64,000 nucleotides of DNA from Sipunculus nudus (GCA_026874595.1 CM049322.1:38117840-38181839), one strand, 5' to 3'. Shown: positions 32,983 to 46,015, numbered from the stretch's first letter. Program-made: numbers and translations. The notes: generated from the sequence alone by a model not told the origin.

Positions 32983-33388
32983 TAGTGTCCCGATTTATCG
33001 ATTAAATCGATGATTGTTCGTTTTCTTTCAAAATCGATTAAGTTGATTGCATTTTTGCATAACCGATTAAAAACGGTTATGTATGCACATGCAAGGACCT
33101 GTCAGAGATATAGGAACGCAAAGTAACGAACAGCATGAAAACGATATCTTGCACAGCCAACAATCGTCCGACGGAAAGTCGAACATAGCTTCGGGTTGTT
33201 TGAGGGTGTCATTATGAATACCGATGTTCATGTCAAACTATGTACTGGGGTCAGGGTTTTAGGTACTAGTATACAGCAGATATGAAGTTAATCTAGAAAG
33301 TACATAAAATAATCGATTAATAATCGATCATCGGTCGTTTTTATTTTTCAAACATCGATTATGATTTTAAAAATAATTCGTCCCACTG
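32983..33388. mobile_element. hAT-like nonautonomous element (406 bp)
   Basis: The left end TAGTGTCCCGATTTATCGAT pairs with the right end, whose reverse complement starts CAGTGGGACGAATT. Subterminal ATCGATTAAATCGAT and AATCGATTAATAATCGATC words are typical of hAT-type ends. No 8-bp target duplication could be confirmed, so the edges may be off by a few bases. Confidence 0.55.
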
Positions 33389-33871
33389 AGGGACACCCGC
33401 TCGAATTCCAATGACAAGTACCCCCCCCCCCCCCCCCTCTATGACGCTCAGGATAAAATCTCTTTCCCGGAATATCATAATTATTTTTTGCTATCACCAC
33501 ATATTATAACATATATTATTTTTCATTACAAACAATTGTTGCTCAATTTTGACCAATATACTATGCATATATTAGTATTTATTTATATTAGTTTAAAGCA
33601 TTTCAAAATATTGGCCAACATTTATGCCAGTTCAATGAGGCAGTTGACACAATCAATATCCGCAATGCATATTAATGGAAACATTATTGAGGAATATAAT
33701 ATAAAACTATAAAGTGATCGACGCAATTATCTTGAAATTTAAAATTTTGTTTTATCTCCCAAAAAATTGAGGGAGACAAGAAAAACTTTGTCTCCCCCCC
33801 CCCCCCCCGAAAAAAGTGGGAAGGGGGGGATATATACCCCCATCCCCTTAACCCCCATATTGACGCCCGTG
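33389..33871 (+). repeat. dispersed repeat family R2, copy A
   Basis: Shared with 41.86-42.36 kb: a polyC run, then AGGATAAAATnT, CCnGAATATCA, ACATATTnTnACnTATATT, TTTTTGCTCA-like, GCATnnnTG-AAnATTATTGA and AACTATAAA-like blocks. A second polyC region and a GGGGGGATATATACCCCC near-palindrome follow, and it closes with ATTGACGCCCGTG. The end also appears at 5.48-5.57 kb. No coding part. Confidence 0.62.
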
Positions 33872-33999
33872 TTAGCATCTTTGCACATCCGATACCTGAA
33901 GCACATAATGTGTCAACGCAATCGCAATTATTTCTAAAGTGGGTGAAACCTGTTGTAAACACTGCAAAGTATGTTTTAATAATACAATCTGCAGATTTT

Positions 34000-34890
34000 T
34001 GTTTGTTTATTATTTATTTATTTAAAAATATCAATACAGGGTGGCCCATTCAGAGAAGATACTTTTTTAAAGACCTGTAAGGAGGAGCAGTTTCTTCGAG
34101 ATTCATTTTATGTGTTTCAGGAAATAGGACCTCGGCTTAAATATGTTTTTCTTTAAGTTGTCTGTACGAGGTTTGGGTACAAATAATTTATTGGAACAGC
34201 TATTGTGTGTATCATGTTGGTGGACCGGTCGGTCATATAGGGTGGCCTTAAGTTATTCAGACATTTAAAAATAAGGATGCAAGTCAGATATTCATGTCTT
34301 TGTTCAACTGGTTTAATTCCAAGGGACTGGGGGATAAGTGTAATGCTACATTCATTATTAAAATTGCGACTTATAATAAGTGCGGCTCGATTTTGAAGAC
34401 TTTGAATTAGAGTCAGACATGAAGAAGGCGCATTTCTCCCGACTGTGAGGACGTAGTCAATATGTGGCTGAATCAGGCCAGTGTACATTTTCAATGTGAT
34501 GTCTTGAGGAATGTATCGACTGCGCCTAAAGAGGGCACCTACTTTAGAGGAGAGCTTTTTGCATACCTGTTCAGAGTAATCCGACATTGTTAGATTTTCA
34601 TTAAGCACTAACCCAAGTAAGTGATACTTGTAGATTATTTGATTGGCTTGTCAAATGCTGTGATATTAAGGACTGAAATCTCCATAGAACGGGATCTGAA
34701 GAGGATGGTTGATGTCTTTTCGATATTGATTGAAAGCCTTTTATAAAAAAACTTTTGAGTTAAGTAGTGACGCCGTGTTGAAGTTCCTGCCTTATTTCGT
34801 AAGGATCATTACTTGTATAGTAAATAATGGTGTCATCCGCAAAAAGATTACATTGACAACTGCCAGTGTTTCCAGTAATATCATTTACAT
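34000..34890 (-). pseudogene. non-LTR retrotransposon (LINE) RT C-terminal part, copy B
   Basis: Read on the minus strand, the catalytic FADD (34832-34843) stands in NLFADDTIIYYTSNDPYE, the standard RT active site of LINEs. After degenerate sequence, an open stretch of 151 codons (34608-34153) follows with VCKKLSSKVGALFRRSRYIP, GLIQPHIDYVLTVG, LQNRAALII and FKCLNNLRPPYMTD. These are the thumb and C-terminal blocks of jockey/CR1/L2-type elements. The 3' end continues through broken frames to an A-rich TAAATAAATAAT stretch near 34010-34025, probably the element tail. Its 5' part is lost where it abuts another LINE fragment. Confidence 0.82.
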
Positions 34891-34892
34891 GA

Positions 34893-35225
34893 ATTAAAAA
34901 TAATATGTTCTGTCTAATCTCAATTTATCAGCTATACTTAAAGTATTCCTAAAGCAAATAATATTATAAGATACCACACTTTGTACGACAGATTTGTAAA
35001 ACAAAGTTAGTATCTGCTTATCAATATGTGTACACAGTTAAGTTTTCTAGAGGAGAATGTCCTTTGACTGCAATTTTGCAGTGTTATCTCCCCATTTAAG
35101 TTTGTCGTATATAACAGTACCAAGATATATGACACATTCTCAACAGCGTCACCATCAATGAAAATAGGATATAGTAACATGGATAGCCCATCGTAAAGCA
35201 ATCGTAAGTTTGCAAGTTTCGGAAG
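34893..35225 (-). pseudogene. second LINE RT fragment, copy A
   Basis: The minus strand reads IFIDGDAVENVSYIL (from about 35170). Next come broken frames, then ILTLFYKSVVQSVVSYNIIC and SIADKLRLDRT (about 35010-34925). The order is that of the RT thumb region (an 'LTLFYKSV-x-SV' block) of a different LINE from copy B. It stops where copy B begins, and copy B resumes at an earlier RT block (FADD). Two separate elements are therefore joined here, by nested insertion or rearrangement. Confidence 0.62.
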
Positions 35226-35519
35226 TTTCCTGGAAAAAGCTCCTGTCTATAAACGTTATCATTTTATACATTTAACTATAACCCATAAGCAAAGGGGAAT
35301 ATGAAAAGTAGGTAAAAACTCTGCCGTAACAAGAAGGTACTATAATTCTTTAATGAAATAAGCGAAAAATCATCCGCATAGAGTGTACAGCAAATATTTA
35401 TATTAAGTTATTACAATCATGATATCATCCATTGATCCTGGTGTTGCCGTAATTCACCCCAACGCTTACATGCATTCTCTCACACCGAAAAACGTAACAT
35501 ACACACATGCACAAGTGGT

Positions 35520-35990
35520 GTGGTGGTGATGATGAAATGATGATAATGATGACGGTGTAGTGTTGATGTTAATGATGATGATGATAACGATGATGCTGCC
35601 AGTAGTAATGGAGGTGATGATGCCGATGGTGGTGGTTGTGATAATATAAATGATAGTGATGATGATTAAGCCTGTGGTATTGGCGGTAATGATGATAAAG
35701 CCGATTGTAGTAGTGGTTGGGGATGGTGATGATGATGATAGTGGTGATAAAAATGCCGGTGGTGGTGATGATGATGATTGCGGTGGTGGAAGTGGTGAGG
35801 ATGCCGGTGGTGGTGATGATAATAAAAATGATAGTGATGATGATTAGGCATGTGGTATTGGCGGTAATGTTGATGATGCCGATTGTAGTGATGGGGGAAT
35901 GATGATAATGATAGTGGTGGTGTTGATGATGATGGTGGTGGTGGTAATAATGATGGCCGTCATGGCAGTGAACAGGATGATAGAATAACG
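35520..35990 (+). repeat. (GAT/GGT)n imperfect trinucleotide array
   Basis: Long runs of GATGATGATGGTGGTGGTG with scattered interruptions. Two sub-blocks share GATTAnGCnTGTGGTATTGG followed by CGGTAATG (about 35665 and 35843), so part of it is a local duplication of about 180 bp. Asp/Gly-rich and His-rich frames are artefacts. Confidence 0.88.
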
Positions 35991-36663
35991 ATATGAGACG
36001 ATTATTTTTACAAGGAACAAAAGAAACATACTAACGGGAAGGACATTGTATAATTCTTGATTTCTGGATCATTTCTAGTCCTGTGCAAGTATGACGAGTC
36101 GTATCGTTGTTTTAGTATGTTAACCTTCATCATCATTTAATAAGCAGTGCCATCGTCAAGTAATTGGCATGTCCTGTACAGGAGACTTCCTATCAATATT
36201 CATTTACCTTACAACACATCTTAAACTCCGATCACTTGACTCATTAAATCTCACCTGGCGGTGCGGAAGTCACCGTCTGGCGTCAAGCAATAACCGCAGT
36301 TAAGGAGCATGAGAACGCCATGACATCACGTCCTGTCTATTACCCGTGTAATAAAGGGTGGTCTGGGTATAAATGTATATAACTTCATTAGGTGATGACG
36401 CGGGGCCGCTCGTAAATAGTTTAAATAGGGAAATATGTTTGTGTTATTTTTGTATGCACTTTACTGCAGTTCGGATTGCGTGTACTTTCCATCTCCTTAT
36501 CTCTTATTGTTAACACTTTTTTTCTTTTTTCCCCTCAATTTCTGTACATCGATCACCCACGTTCTCTCTTAGCTATTATTGCATGTGTGTTCGAATCGTG
36601 CCTTCTCTCTATCAGATGAATGTTACTATTATTAGTGTGAGAATCTCTCTCTCTCCAGGATTT
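35991..36663. other. noncoding, no feature recognised
   Basis: Unique-looking sequence; nothing named. Confidence 0.4.
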
Positions 36664-36677
36664 TTTATAATAATAAT

Positions 36678-36747
<70 letters not shown>

Positions 36748-36781
36748 TTAATAATAATTATTATTATTAATTTCAACATTA

Positions 36782-36823
<42 letters not shown>

Positions 36824-36850
36824 CATTATTATTATTATAATTATTATTAG
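36664..36850. repeat. inverted trinucleotide microsatellites (AAT)n then (ATT)n
   Basis: An AAT run (about 36668-36745) is followed within 40 bp by an ATT run (about 36757-36850). The two can pair into one long hairpin. Confidence 0.93.
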
Positions 36851-39479
36851 TATTATTTATTTATTTTTTATATATAAATAATAAATGTTAATAAAAACTA
36901 AATGTTAGGTTACGCCGCAAAATACAATATGAAAATGTAAATTTATACTCAAGCTGGATTAAACACATTATATACTGTTATTATATAATCACTCTACGTT
37001 CTTAAAAAAAAATTCCCTGTATATTCTTTTAAAATAAATCACCAGTCAAGATGGTGCCAGAATAGTACAGATATGTAAAAAAAAATGAATATTACTTTTA
37101 ATAGCACTATAAATATTTAAAAGCATTTTCCGAGTAAGCAGATTTTATATCTAGCCTGATAAGATCTACAAAAGCTATATTTTGTGATTTTTTCCAAAGC
37201 AGTGCAAGGTCAAACATCACAGCAAAGCTGACCCCATCATCCAATCAAATGACATTACGGGTCATTTTGCTAGAGGGGATTTGATAAATGTCAGAACTAT
37301 AATCATCAAGAGTTTTAAAAGCCTGTCGCCTCATTGGGGCTCGCAGGGCATCGCCCCACATATTCTATTAACCGGTTATCAGTTTAGATTTTATTTTCTT
37401 TTTTCGGGATGAGCACGTTTTATCGGTAAACAAAGCCCCAGTCGCCCGGGCTTGTCGCGTTTAGAACCTGATTAACGTGGATGGGATCTTCTTATTATCG
37501 GGTAATCCTTACCGTGCAGGACTTATTGGTAAAGTGGGCGTCTTCTAGCACTATTAACAGCGCTAACATTTGAGCTATTTGCGTTCTATTGGCTCAGTAT
37601 GCATCACGGTATTTTAAAAGAGGCACGGACCCACGGCTTTATTGGGTTCTGGCCCAGATTTGTCTTCTGGTAGATTTAGACACTAAGGCACGTATTTCGG
37701 AGCACCATTTTCACAAATTTCCCGAGTTATCTGACAGAAAATGTTTAAGTGGATACGAAATGCAGACGCAAAAACGAACAAATCTTATTTTTTTCTTTTC
37801 AAGGAAGTTTTCACGACTTTCCATGGAAGCTCTCCAACATCAAGAGTTCTACCATCGAAACGTCTAGAATTGCACAAATCCGTGCTATTTGTCAAATGTT
37901 TTCCAGTTAAAAACTGTTTCTTTGTCCGTGAATGAAAGCTACGAGAGTTTTTATAGATAACACCCAGAAACGTGTTTATTGTTAACTCTGGTTGCAAAAT
38001 GTGTTATGATTTCTCCTTTGTAGTTTCAAAACGAGGCACTTGCTATTATTTCTTTCCTGTGTGCGCCCCTGAGTGGTGTTCCTGGCTTAAAAGCTTAAAA
38101 CGAATAACAGTTCTTAATATTTGAACCTTTTAAGGACTAAGTATTATTGATGTTAACTATTAAAGTTAAGTTTTAGAGTTTTGTTTTTCTGATTTTTTTT
38201 TATTCTTTGAACCAGAGCTTTCTCCTATGAATAGATACGAACCACAGATAACCAATTGATAACCAGAAATTACAGCCCGGAGATTAGTCAGCCACGAACA
38301 TGTGGTTTGGTTTAACAAAACTTTTTGGTTATTTTATGTGTGTTTCATCTTTTTAGAATCGCAGTATTCTTTTCTCAATTTGTGAAAAGTCCCCTTATTT
38401 TTTCCTGAGAAACTTCGGCGGTGGTTAATTGCTAGGTAACTTGGCTTGGTTTGGCTTGTGTCTGTCTCGGATATCCGGAAATGACGGGACTGGTTGTTAT
38501 AATTTAACATGTTATTGGCACCATGCAATCAATGGAAAGTGCAAGTTCCAACAGAACAAAGGAATTTGCAAGACTTTAGTGAAAACGACTTATCAGTATG
38601 AATACTAAAATGTAACTAAATGTAAGTATAAAATGAACGAAATATAAGAAAGGTAAATCAGACTGTTTTTTTTTGTTTGATAATTGTTCGACCCCATATT
38701 CTGCCACGGTCTGGGTTTATGTGTCTGTCTTTTTCTAATCTACCCTTGTTATAATATGTGAATCCGCCCATGGTGAACTCGTATGTCTGTATATTTTCCG
38801 CTTAAAGTCTTTATATAACCCTCCCAGACGTGTATTATTTTACAGGAAGACTGACATTTCTTGGCTCCTGGGTGCCTTTTATAAATATATTGACCTGACC
38901 CCTGTTGGACAGAAATCTTGTAATCTGCCGTGGAGAGATGTATCACATGACATATCACATGACATATCACATGACATATCCGTGACCTTATTAGGAAGTC
39001 TGGCACCTAGCAACCCCGCAGAGAACCGGCTTTCATCTCCCGAGGTTCTACAAGGGCGACTTTATCAAATTTAGCGGGCGCAACCTCCCTCAGCGCTGGC
39101 ACAATTTTGGCCTTTGGTGATATGGGGTTTGAGGAAAATTATTCTTGAAGCAGGGTCACCCTGGCAGAGGTTTGATTAATACGGACACAATAAGATAAAC
39201 AGGTACATGACGTGCCCAAATATGCTCATCTGATCGGGTTTCCTTTGCACCCCGCGGATAGAACTTCATTAAAAATCCATCAAATGGTCATTTCGTCTAA
39301 AAGTAACACCCCTTGGTGTATATATAATTTTATACCTAATACGGTGTACAATCCAATGGGTTTGTATTGATCAAGGGTTTTTGATTTTATCCTAGTATCT
39401 TATTTTTTTCTAGACTTTATTCTTTATTCTTGAGTCTTGAATTTAATTAGAAAAATGTGCATTCTATCAAATACAAGCT
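36851..39479. other. unique-looking noncoding block
   Basis: No coding domain. A 12-bp word TCACATGACATA is repeated three times at about 38943-38978. The stretch 37190-37600 is GC-richer, with GTAAACAAAGCC (forkhead-like) and TCTATTGGCTC (CCAAT-like) words, which could be regulatory but may be chance. Confidence 0.4.
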
Positions 39480-39766
39480 TCCGCCGTTCACTTATTTAGC
39501 CTATATTCCGTGGTTCATTCGTGTTTAATTAAGTAACCGTACATTTATGAATATTCATTGATGACGTTCCTGCATTATGTGCTAGACCAACACCAAACTC
39601 TAATTGATTCTACATTGGCCCATTTCCGAGGTGCCCTGATAATTTAATGAGATTCTGTTCAGGATTGCCTGAATTATGTTGTGAATAAACACACAAACAA
39701 ACAATCACACAAACACATACAAACACACGAACGGGAATGAACCCGGACCCTCCTGGCGGACGCAAA
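39480..39766 (+). repeat. dispersed repeat family R1, copy 2
   Basis: Aligned by eye with copies at 20.8 and 42.7 kb: TTCATTCGTG, CATTGGCCCATTTCCGA, AATTATGTTGTGAAT, CA-rich stretch, CACGAACGGGAATGAACCCG and CTGGCGGACGCAA. Confidence 0.65.
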
Positions 39767-41030
39767 AATCAGTTGTTATAATCACCGTATAAGAGCGGGC
39801 AACTTTAAATAGGCTCATGTTAAAACGAATTGTCAATACGCTGAGGCGTTAACTGTTTGCTCCTATACTTCGCTTCTTTCTTGTTTACAACTTGTCCTGT
39901 TTAAATATGAAATTTCGCCACGCTGTATGCACTTTGGCGTTCCTACGGCTTGAGGCTGATTAAAGGGAACAATTTATCTCATCATTGTCTACTCTGTATT
40001 TATCCAATGACCTGTTTGTGAAATGAGAGGAAAAATATTAACTGTGATTCTATAGCCTTACGCTTTTTTGCAGTGGTCCAAATACAAGATAATGGACTCA
40101 TCCCAGTTTACCACTGCTGGCCGGGGGAGCATTTGCCGTGAACAGCCACCAGGCGTTGGCTTAGGGCCGAGCGTATTGGTTTTGGGCCAAGTCAATTGAC
40201 GTATGTGTGTGTTGGAAGGAGGGGGGGTCCCCAGTTTGTTGTTAAGTTTTCCATTGGTCTTTTATAACGCCTGGTTATTATAACTGGCTCAAGCAGCATG
40301 GCGGCCATCATCAAATCGTTATTGCTTTCCTATATTTTACAAGACCAAGGAAATCTGAAGAATAAGTTTGTTTATAGAACCCCAAAGGAAGACTGTTCAC
40401 TCTTTTATATACAAATTAAAAGCCTGTATAATTTGTGTTCCAACCGGATAAGGATAATACCTGTGCAATGCTGTGATCATTTTGTAAAGGCTCTCTCATT
40501 GGTCCTTGTGCGGATAAATCTGACTCTGTACGGAGTAATCCTATAATAATTTGAGGATTTTTGCCTGGTTCAAGATAGCTCTAAGCTTTGTCGATACACC
40601 CCCTCTTGCCATCAAACACTCTCCGCTGATAAATCCTCTCCTGCGCTATATCCTCTGATTTCTTTCGAGTCAAATGCCTGTGCCCTCATTGTACCCTGGT
40701 TGGTTTATTTCCCAGTTTCTCGAAACCGCTCATCGGGGCTACACGTTTTACTGATTCAGATTCACATCTTCAGATTATGGTAATGTCGAGAGTAATATTA
40801 ATACTCCCAGCTTCCCTGAAGGGTGATGCCCCCTCTGCAAGCAGTGGTTTAGTAAAATGATTTTGTATGTATCGAGACCACTATCTATTGAGTCTACTGT
40901 AGTGAGAGCTGGCATCCAATCAAATCTCGCAGCGCTCCACATCCACTCTCTTGAGTTGTACATGGGCGTACCACCCACAACACTCAACACACGTCTTAAA
41001 AACGACTAGCAATCGGTATTGAAACAGTTG
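39767..41030. other. noncoding, no feature recognised
   Basis: Only chance frames (up to 82 codons) with no domain. Confidence 0.45.
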
Positions 41031-41044
41031 TTAGACAGGAAATT

Positions 41045-41150
41045 ATTGGGGATAGGATGAAGCCTATTGGTGAAGGCGTTAGAAGGCACGTAGTTCGAAC
41101 CCCGACTATACCTCAATGGCAAAATGGTGAAATTTCGAAAGAACCGCTTA
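41045..41150 (+). repeat. possible tRNA-derived SINE head
   Basis: TTGGTGAAGGCGTTAGAAGG, then CACGTAGTTCGAACCCCGAC, gives an A-box-like and a good B-box-like word at normal spacing. No body was recognised after it. Confidence 0.35.
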
Positions 41151-41582
41151 GACATCTGACGGTTGAGACATCTGATTTATTGCTTGCCCCGTGTATATGA
41201 AACCTGAAATTTAGAGATTTGTAATGACAGCTCATTATGGTTAACTTTATCATAAAGGACAGTTCAATAAAATACGCTATGGACCTACCGTTTCTTAAAA
41301 AGAGAGTATCTACAGAGGAAAGGACTCCATGCTTCGGATTTCAGTCATAATAGCATATATCTGCTGAGTAAGAAAAAACAGTTTAGCTTTAAAATTAATT
41401 TCAACGCATATGCGTATGCGGCATGCAAGCGCTTTTCTGTTAAGTTTACTCTGAGGGCTTTTGTCATGCATAATAACATATACCGGTTTTAAAGCATACA
41501 TAAACAGAAAGGCACACGTGGGTTTTGAAGCAATTTTCACGCAAATACGCACATACGCCGGTTTTGACGCTGTTTTTTTTTT

Positions 41583-41584
<2 letters not shown>

Positions 41585-41620
<36 letters not shown>

Positions 41621-41630
41621 GAGAGAGAGT
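41585..41630. repeat. (GA)n microsatellite
   Basis: GA run with two small interruptions. Confidence 0.93.
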
Positions 41631-41864
41631 CTGACGTATTCACAGAAAACATGGGGTTATCAAATCGACAACTTGAGGGTTGTCAAATGTTTGTACCTTA
41701 AACAGCAACCAACAAAAACGCAAACATTGGTTTTGTAAGCTATATTCCCTCATGGTCTCATATATTGGGTTTGAGTTTTCACCACAGCTGTCATATGAAT
41801 TATGACAATTTTTTCATGGATCTTGTTTGCTCGGAAAATCAGAGGTTGGGCTACTCCTGTTTGT

Positions 41865-42362
41865 ACTTTTGTGGTCACTCGCCCCCCCCCCCCCCATCCC
41901 CGCCACTCCCTGAATACAGACACCTGGTCAAAATCCCCCAACAAACCCAACCCAAAACCTTTTCCACACAAACAGGATAAAATATGTCTTCCAGAATATC
42001 ACAATTTCCTTACTCCAACCATATATTCTGACGTATATATTTTCATCACAGGAAATTAATTTTTGCTCAGTTAACTGCACTTTAAGGTTCATAATTACTT
42101 TTTTTACATTTATGACAATTACCAGAGGCCATGAACACCTTCGAAATCCTGCATTTTCTAGTTATGATATGCATCATTGAAATATTATTGAAGTGAAGAC
42201 CACGAAGCTATAAACTTATTAAAGGAATTATCTCGCGATTCAAAAAATGTATTTGATTTAAATCATAAAAAGAGGGTGTGGGACAAATCACCTCTGTCCC
42301 ATACCTCTAAAAATAAGGGAAACCTGCCCCCCCACCCCCCGCCCCCATCAAATATGACCAAT
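41865..42362 (+). repeat. dispersed repeat family R2, copy B
   Basis: This is the partner of copy A at 33.4 kb. It has a polyC run near 41882-41894, AGGATAAAATATGTC, AGAATATCACAATTTC, ATATATTTTCATCAC and GCATCATTGAAATATTATTG. A second C-rich part (about 42327-42346) ends before AATATGACC. The terminal GACGCCC end is not preserved. Confidence 0.58.
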
Positions 42363-42689
42363 AATATTGATGCTGATTAAGGATTTAGATGAGATAATCT
42401 CAGAACAAGGTCCGGCTGAGGGATTATCTAAAATCTTGCCCGTTTTTTACAGATTAGAATAATCCCGATTATGGTAAGAACTATATCAGTATTATTTCGG
42501 CTTCTCAACAGGAGGCTACAAATCTTGAGAATGTGTGTGTGTATTGAGTCAGTATCGGGAATCGGAAATCAAAGAAAAACTGACCGAGGTTTTGATGTTA
42601 GTTTCAAAATCCTATTTGTCCACGCATGGTTACGTTTATGCACATTAACTACATACAAGATTATTAATTCACCAAGTCATATGTTCTTA

Positions 42690-43015
42690 TTCTAAATCTG
42701 CATTCTAAGGAATGCTAGCCTCCGCCGTGTGTGTATGGGTGTGTGTAGGGGGGCTGTCCTTATTGTGGGATACTCTCAAAACCGTGTTGCATTCACGTTT
42801 TCGGCCCATATTTCCAGGTTCGTTCATGTATCAGTGATTGAAGTCTTATCGCTTCTTCATTGGCCCTTTTCCGAAATTTCCTAAAAATTCCCGAGATGAT
42901 TTCCGTTCATGATTGCTTAAGTTATGTTCTGAAAAAAAAACACATACAAACAATAACCCAAACACATACACACGAATGGGAGTTAAGCCATACCCTGCTT
43001 GCGGAAGCAATAAAC
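42690..43015 (+). repeat. dispersed repeat family R1, copy 3
   Basis: It shares CCTCCGCCGTGTG, GGCTGTCCTTATTGTGGGAT, TTTTCGGCCCATAT, TCGCTTCTTCATTGGCCC and AGTTATGTTCTGAA with the other copies. A CACATACAAACA stretch follows, then CACACGAATGGGAGTTAA and TTGCGGAAGCAA. Confidence 0.62.
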
Positions 43016-45594
43016 TGTTCGCACAGATCTTCAATATGGAAACTCTTTATGGGACGTTTAACAATTCGGAATCTTTGGAAAGTCTGAGCTGTGCTAATTA
43101 GTGTTTCTTTATATTAAAAACCAGGAATCGCGATTTATTTCGGTGAGATCGGTTGTTGCTGTCGCAGAATCATTTTCAAATGTCTCATTGGTTGGTTCGA
43201 AAAAAACTTGTTATAAGCTTTTTATTTTTTCTACTATGAACATGTTTCATATATTCAATATGCAGGTCATGGATGATATATGGTCCTCACTTTGGTTCAA
43301 TATACGGTGCTTGTTTGTCTAATTTAAGATACCTCCTTGGTATTGGATTATGATTTCTGAAAATGAGTAATTGATGCGGTCGGTCAATCTTTGAACTTAT
43401 CAGTTGATACTACTTTGATATATAAATGCATCACCCTAATATAATAACGTTAATCATATTGTTTAATAATTAAATATTTATAAATCAAAACATTAAGCAC
43501 CTGTCTAAAGCCTTACTGCTCAGATTTATTTTTATTTCGCACGAATTATGGAAGTCTTTTTTATACTACAGGCACGTCATTTTTCCTGGTATCCTGATCA
43601 AAGGTTTAACAGTTGTTTCGGAATGAGTTCCCACTCGTCTAATGGTTCTCTGAAGAACAGGAATTTAAAATTCATTATGACTTACCTCTAAAAATATAGC
43701 AAAATGAGTGTTCTAAGTTTCCCTTTCGGGTGGTGCTGGGTAGCATTCTAGAGAGTTATGGGTTAAGGAAAAATAAATATAAATTACATACTTGCTATTA
43801 TTTATGTTATAACTTCTAGCAAAGTATTAACATACAAGCATAATGCTTTCCAACACATTATTTTTCAAACGGACGCGGAACACACGCCTCCTTGTCTACT
43901 GCGAAAGGAAAAAGTAAACTTCATCGAACGGGAAAAGTCAACACGTAATAAAAACAACACCTTTGTTAAAATTTTTCATAAAAGCATTAGATTACATTAA
44001 CCGAGGCGCCCGCTGGAAACGGGCTAATGATAAACGACCGTGACACGGCCCGCCATATGCGGCTCTTTGTGGTCCCGTTCATTAAGATTTCTTTTGGTTA
44101 TCTGAGTAATTCTAGTTCTTCCTCTGGGTCGGTTTCGCTGACGAATCATCCGGGATGTCCATTATAAGATATGAAACATGACAGAAACACAGGCCGGTGG
44201 TGAAACCTGTCTCGATGTTATAAAAGACACTTTAGAGACACTGACGTATTATGGCCGTCGGATATGGCGGTATGTCATATAAAGTAACTCCAGCTGTGAC
44301 AGGGGAGTCGTTTTTATTGCTCCTTCAGATTGGATTTTTATGGAAAATCAATCGTATTTTTTTTTTGTTTTGCACAGGCTTCTATCGCCTCCTATGGTAC
44401 TACTCAAATTTCACCCAAAGAACACATGGTCACTTTTATCTGTTCTTCTCTAAAGCTCATACAGTCTCGCATTATTCTTTCCCCAGCTGCTATATGGCAT
44501 GAATACTGTAAAATGTAGTTTCCTTTTTCTAACCAGGAGCAACAGTTTTCGTGACTGCCATATTTTATTCAAGGTTTTTAACCAGCCCGAAAAGAATATA
44601 TATAACACTATGTTATTATTCTTATGGTCATACCGCTGGCGGGATTTACGTTTTTGTGTTAGCTGGTTGCTTAGTTTGTTGGTTACATACGAAAAATGAT
44701 AGTTTAGATGAAGATTTGTAGACTGTTTATTTATCACCCACAAAACAAAGAGTTCAGTTATATTTGTGTAATCTTGATCTTAATCTAATTTTACGAAAAT
44801 GACTGAAAGGGCAATCAGTTCATCCCTAAGTGAGGGCAAGAGTCTCCGCCTCTGTTCTGTCCGCAGAGCTGACCTATGGTGCAACCATGAAGTTTCCTCG
44901 GCACACACTTAATATCAGGTTGATATTTTGACTACTTGTACTTTTTATGATGGTAGTAGTAGTGGTAGCAGGAGTAGTGGTAGTAGTAGAAATGGTAGTA
45001 GAAATATGACTAATCTCATTACTCATCATAATGATAATTTATTTAGCTTATCAATATATATATATGGTCTTTACATTTTATGATCGGCTGTTAATGTGAC
45101 TGATTGGGCCCAATATACAAAGCCTTAGTGCTTGAGCACATACAATTAAAGAGCGAATATAAAGACATTTACCAATATAAATTCAGCTATTGGATATTAC
45201 AGATTTCCATCCAATGCCAAATATGCTTTCAAGTGCACCGGGGATGTTGGAGGGCCCAACTCGCTCATAATGATAAACGAATGGGGGCTCTTGTCAAATC
45301 TATCCGCGCTGAAACAGGGGCAGGATGGTCCCATCAGTGGTCCAAGACGCCCGAGACTCGAATTTTATTAACACTTTGATGAGTGGTACCACTCATTCGC
45401 ATGGCCTGTATATCAATAAACCAACTAGTAGGCCTTACTATGATCCATTGATCGCGTTCCTCAGTGTGTAGACCGTAATGAGTATCTGCTGGTTTTAGCT
45501 AGTTATCTGTATATGCATTGTGCGCGTTACAAAGCGTTCTAGTTTATTATGTTATAGTTGGCGTTTCACATAATATCGTCCCATGTTGCTGAGT
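43016..45594. other. unique-looking noncoding block
   Basis: Chance frames only. There is a short GTAGTAGTGGTAG stretch (44950-45000) and a 14-bp TA run near 45055. The 43980-44240 stretch is GC-richer, with GGGCTAATGATAAACGACC-type homeodomain-like words. Function unknown. Confidence 0.4.
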
Positions 45595-45599
45595 AACTC

Positions 45600-45601
45600 A
45601 G

Positions 45602-45650
<49 letters not shown>

Positions 45651-46015
45651 ACTCTCCGTCTCTCTCTCTCACTCTGTCACTCTCCCTCTTTCTCCTTCTC
45701 TTCCTCTCCCCATCTCCCCCTCTTTCCCCCTCTCTCTCTTTCTCTCTTCCCCCCTCTTTCTCCCTCTCTCTTTCTCTCCCTCTACCTCTCCCTCTTTCTT
45801 TTTCTCTAACTTTCTCTCATTCTCACTCTCTCTTCCCCTCCCCCCCATCTCTCTCCCTCTCTCTCCTTCTCTCTCCCCCTCCCTCTCCCTCCCTCTTTCT
45901 TTCCCTCTCCCATTCCCTCTCTCTCTCCCTTACTCTCTAACTTTCTCTTTCACTCTCACTCTCTCTCCCTCTCTCCCTCTCCTTTCCCCTCCCTCTGTCT
46001 CTCTCATTTTACTTT
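45600..46015 (+). repeat. polypyrimidine (CT-rich) tract
   Basis: About 415 bp of nearly pure C/T, with (TC)n cores. It is the strand mirror of the GA tract at 29 kb. The Ser/Leu/Pro frame is an artefact. Confidence 0.92.

Noticed and set aside
35650-35902. Asp/Gly/Val-rich and His-rich small proteins
   Set aside because: Translation of a (GAT/GGT)n simple repeat on both strands.
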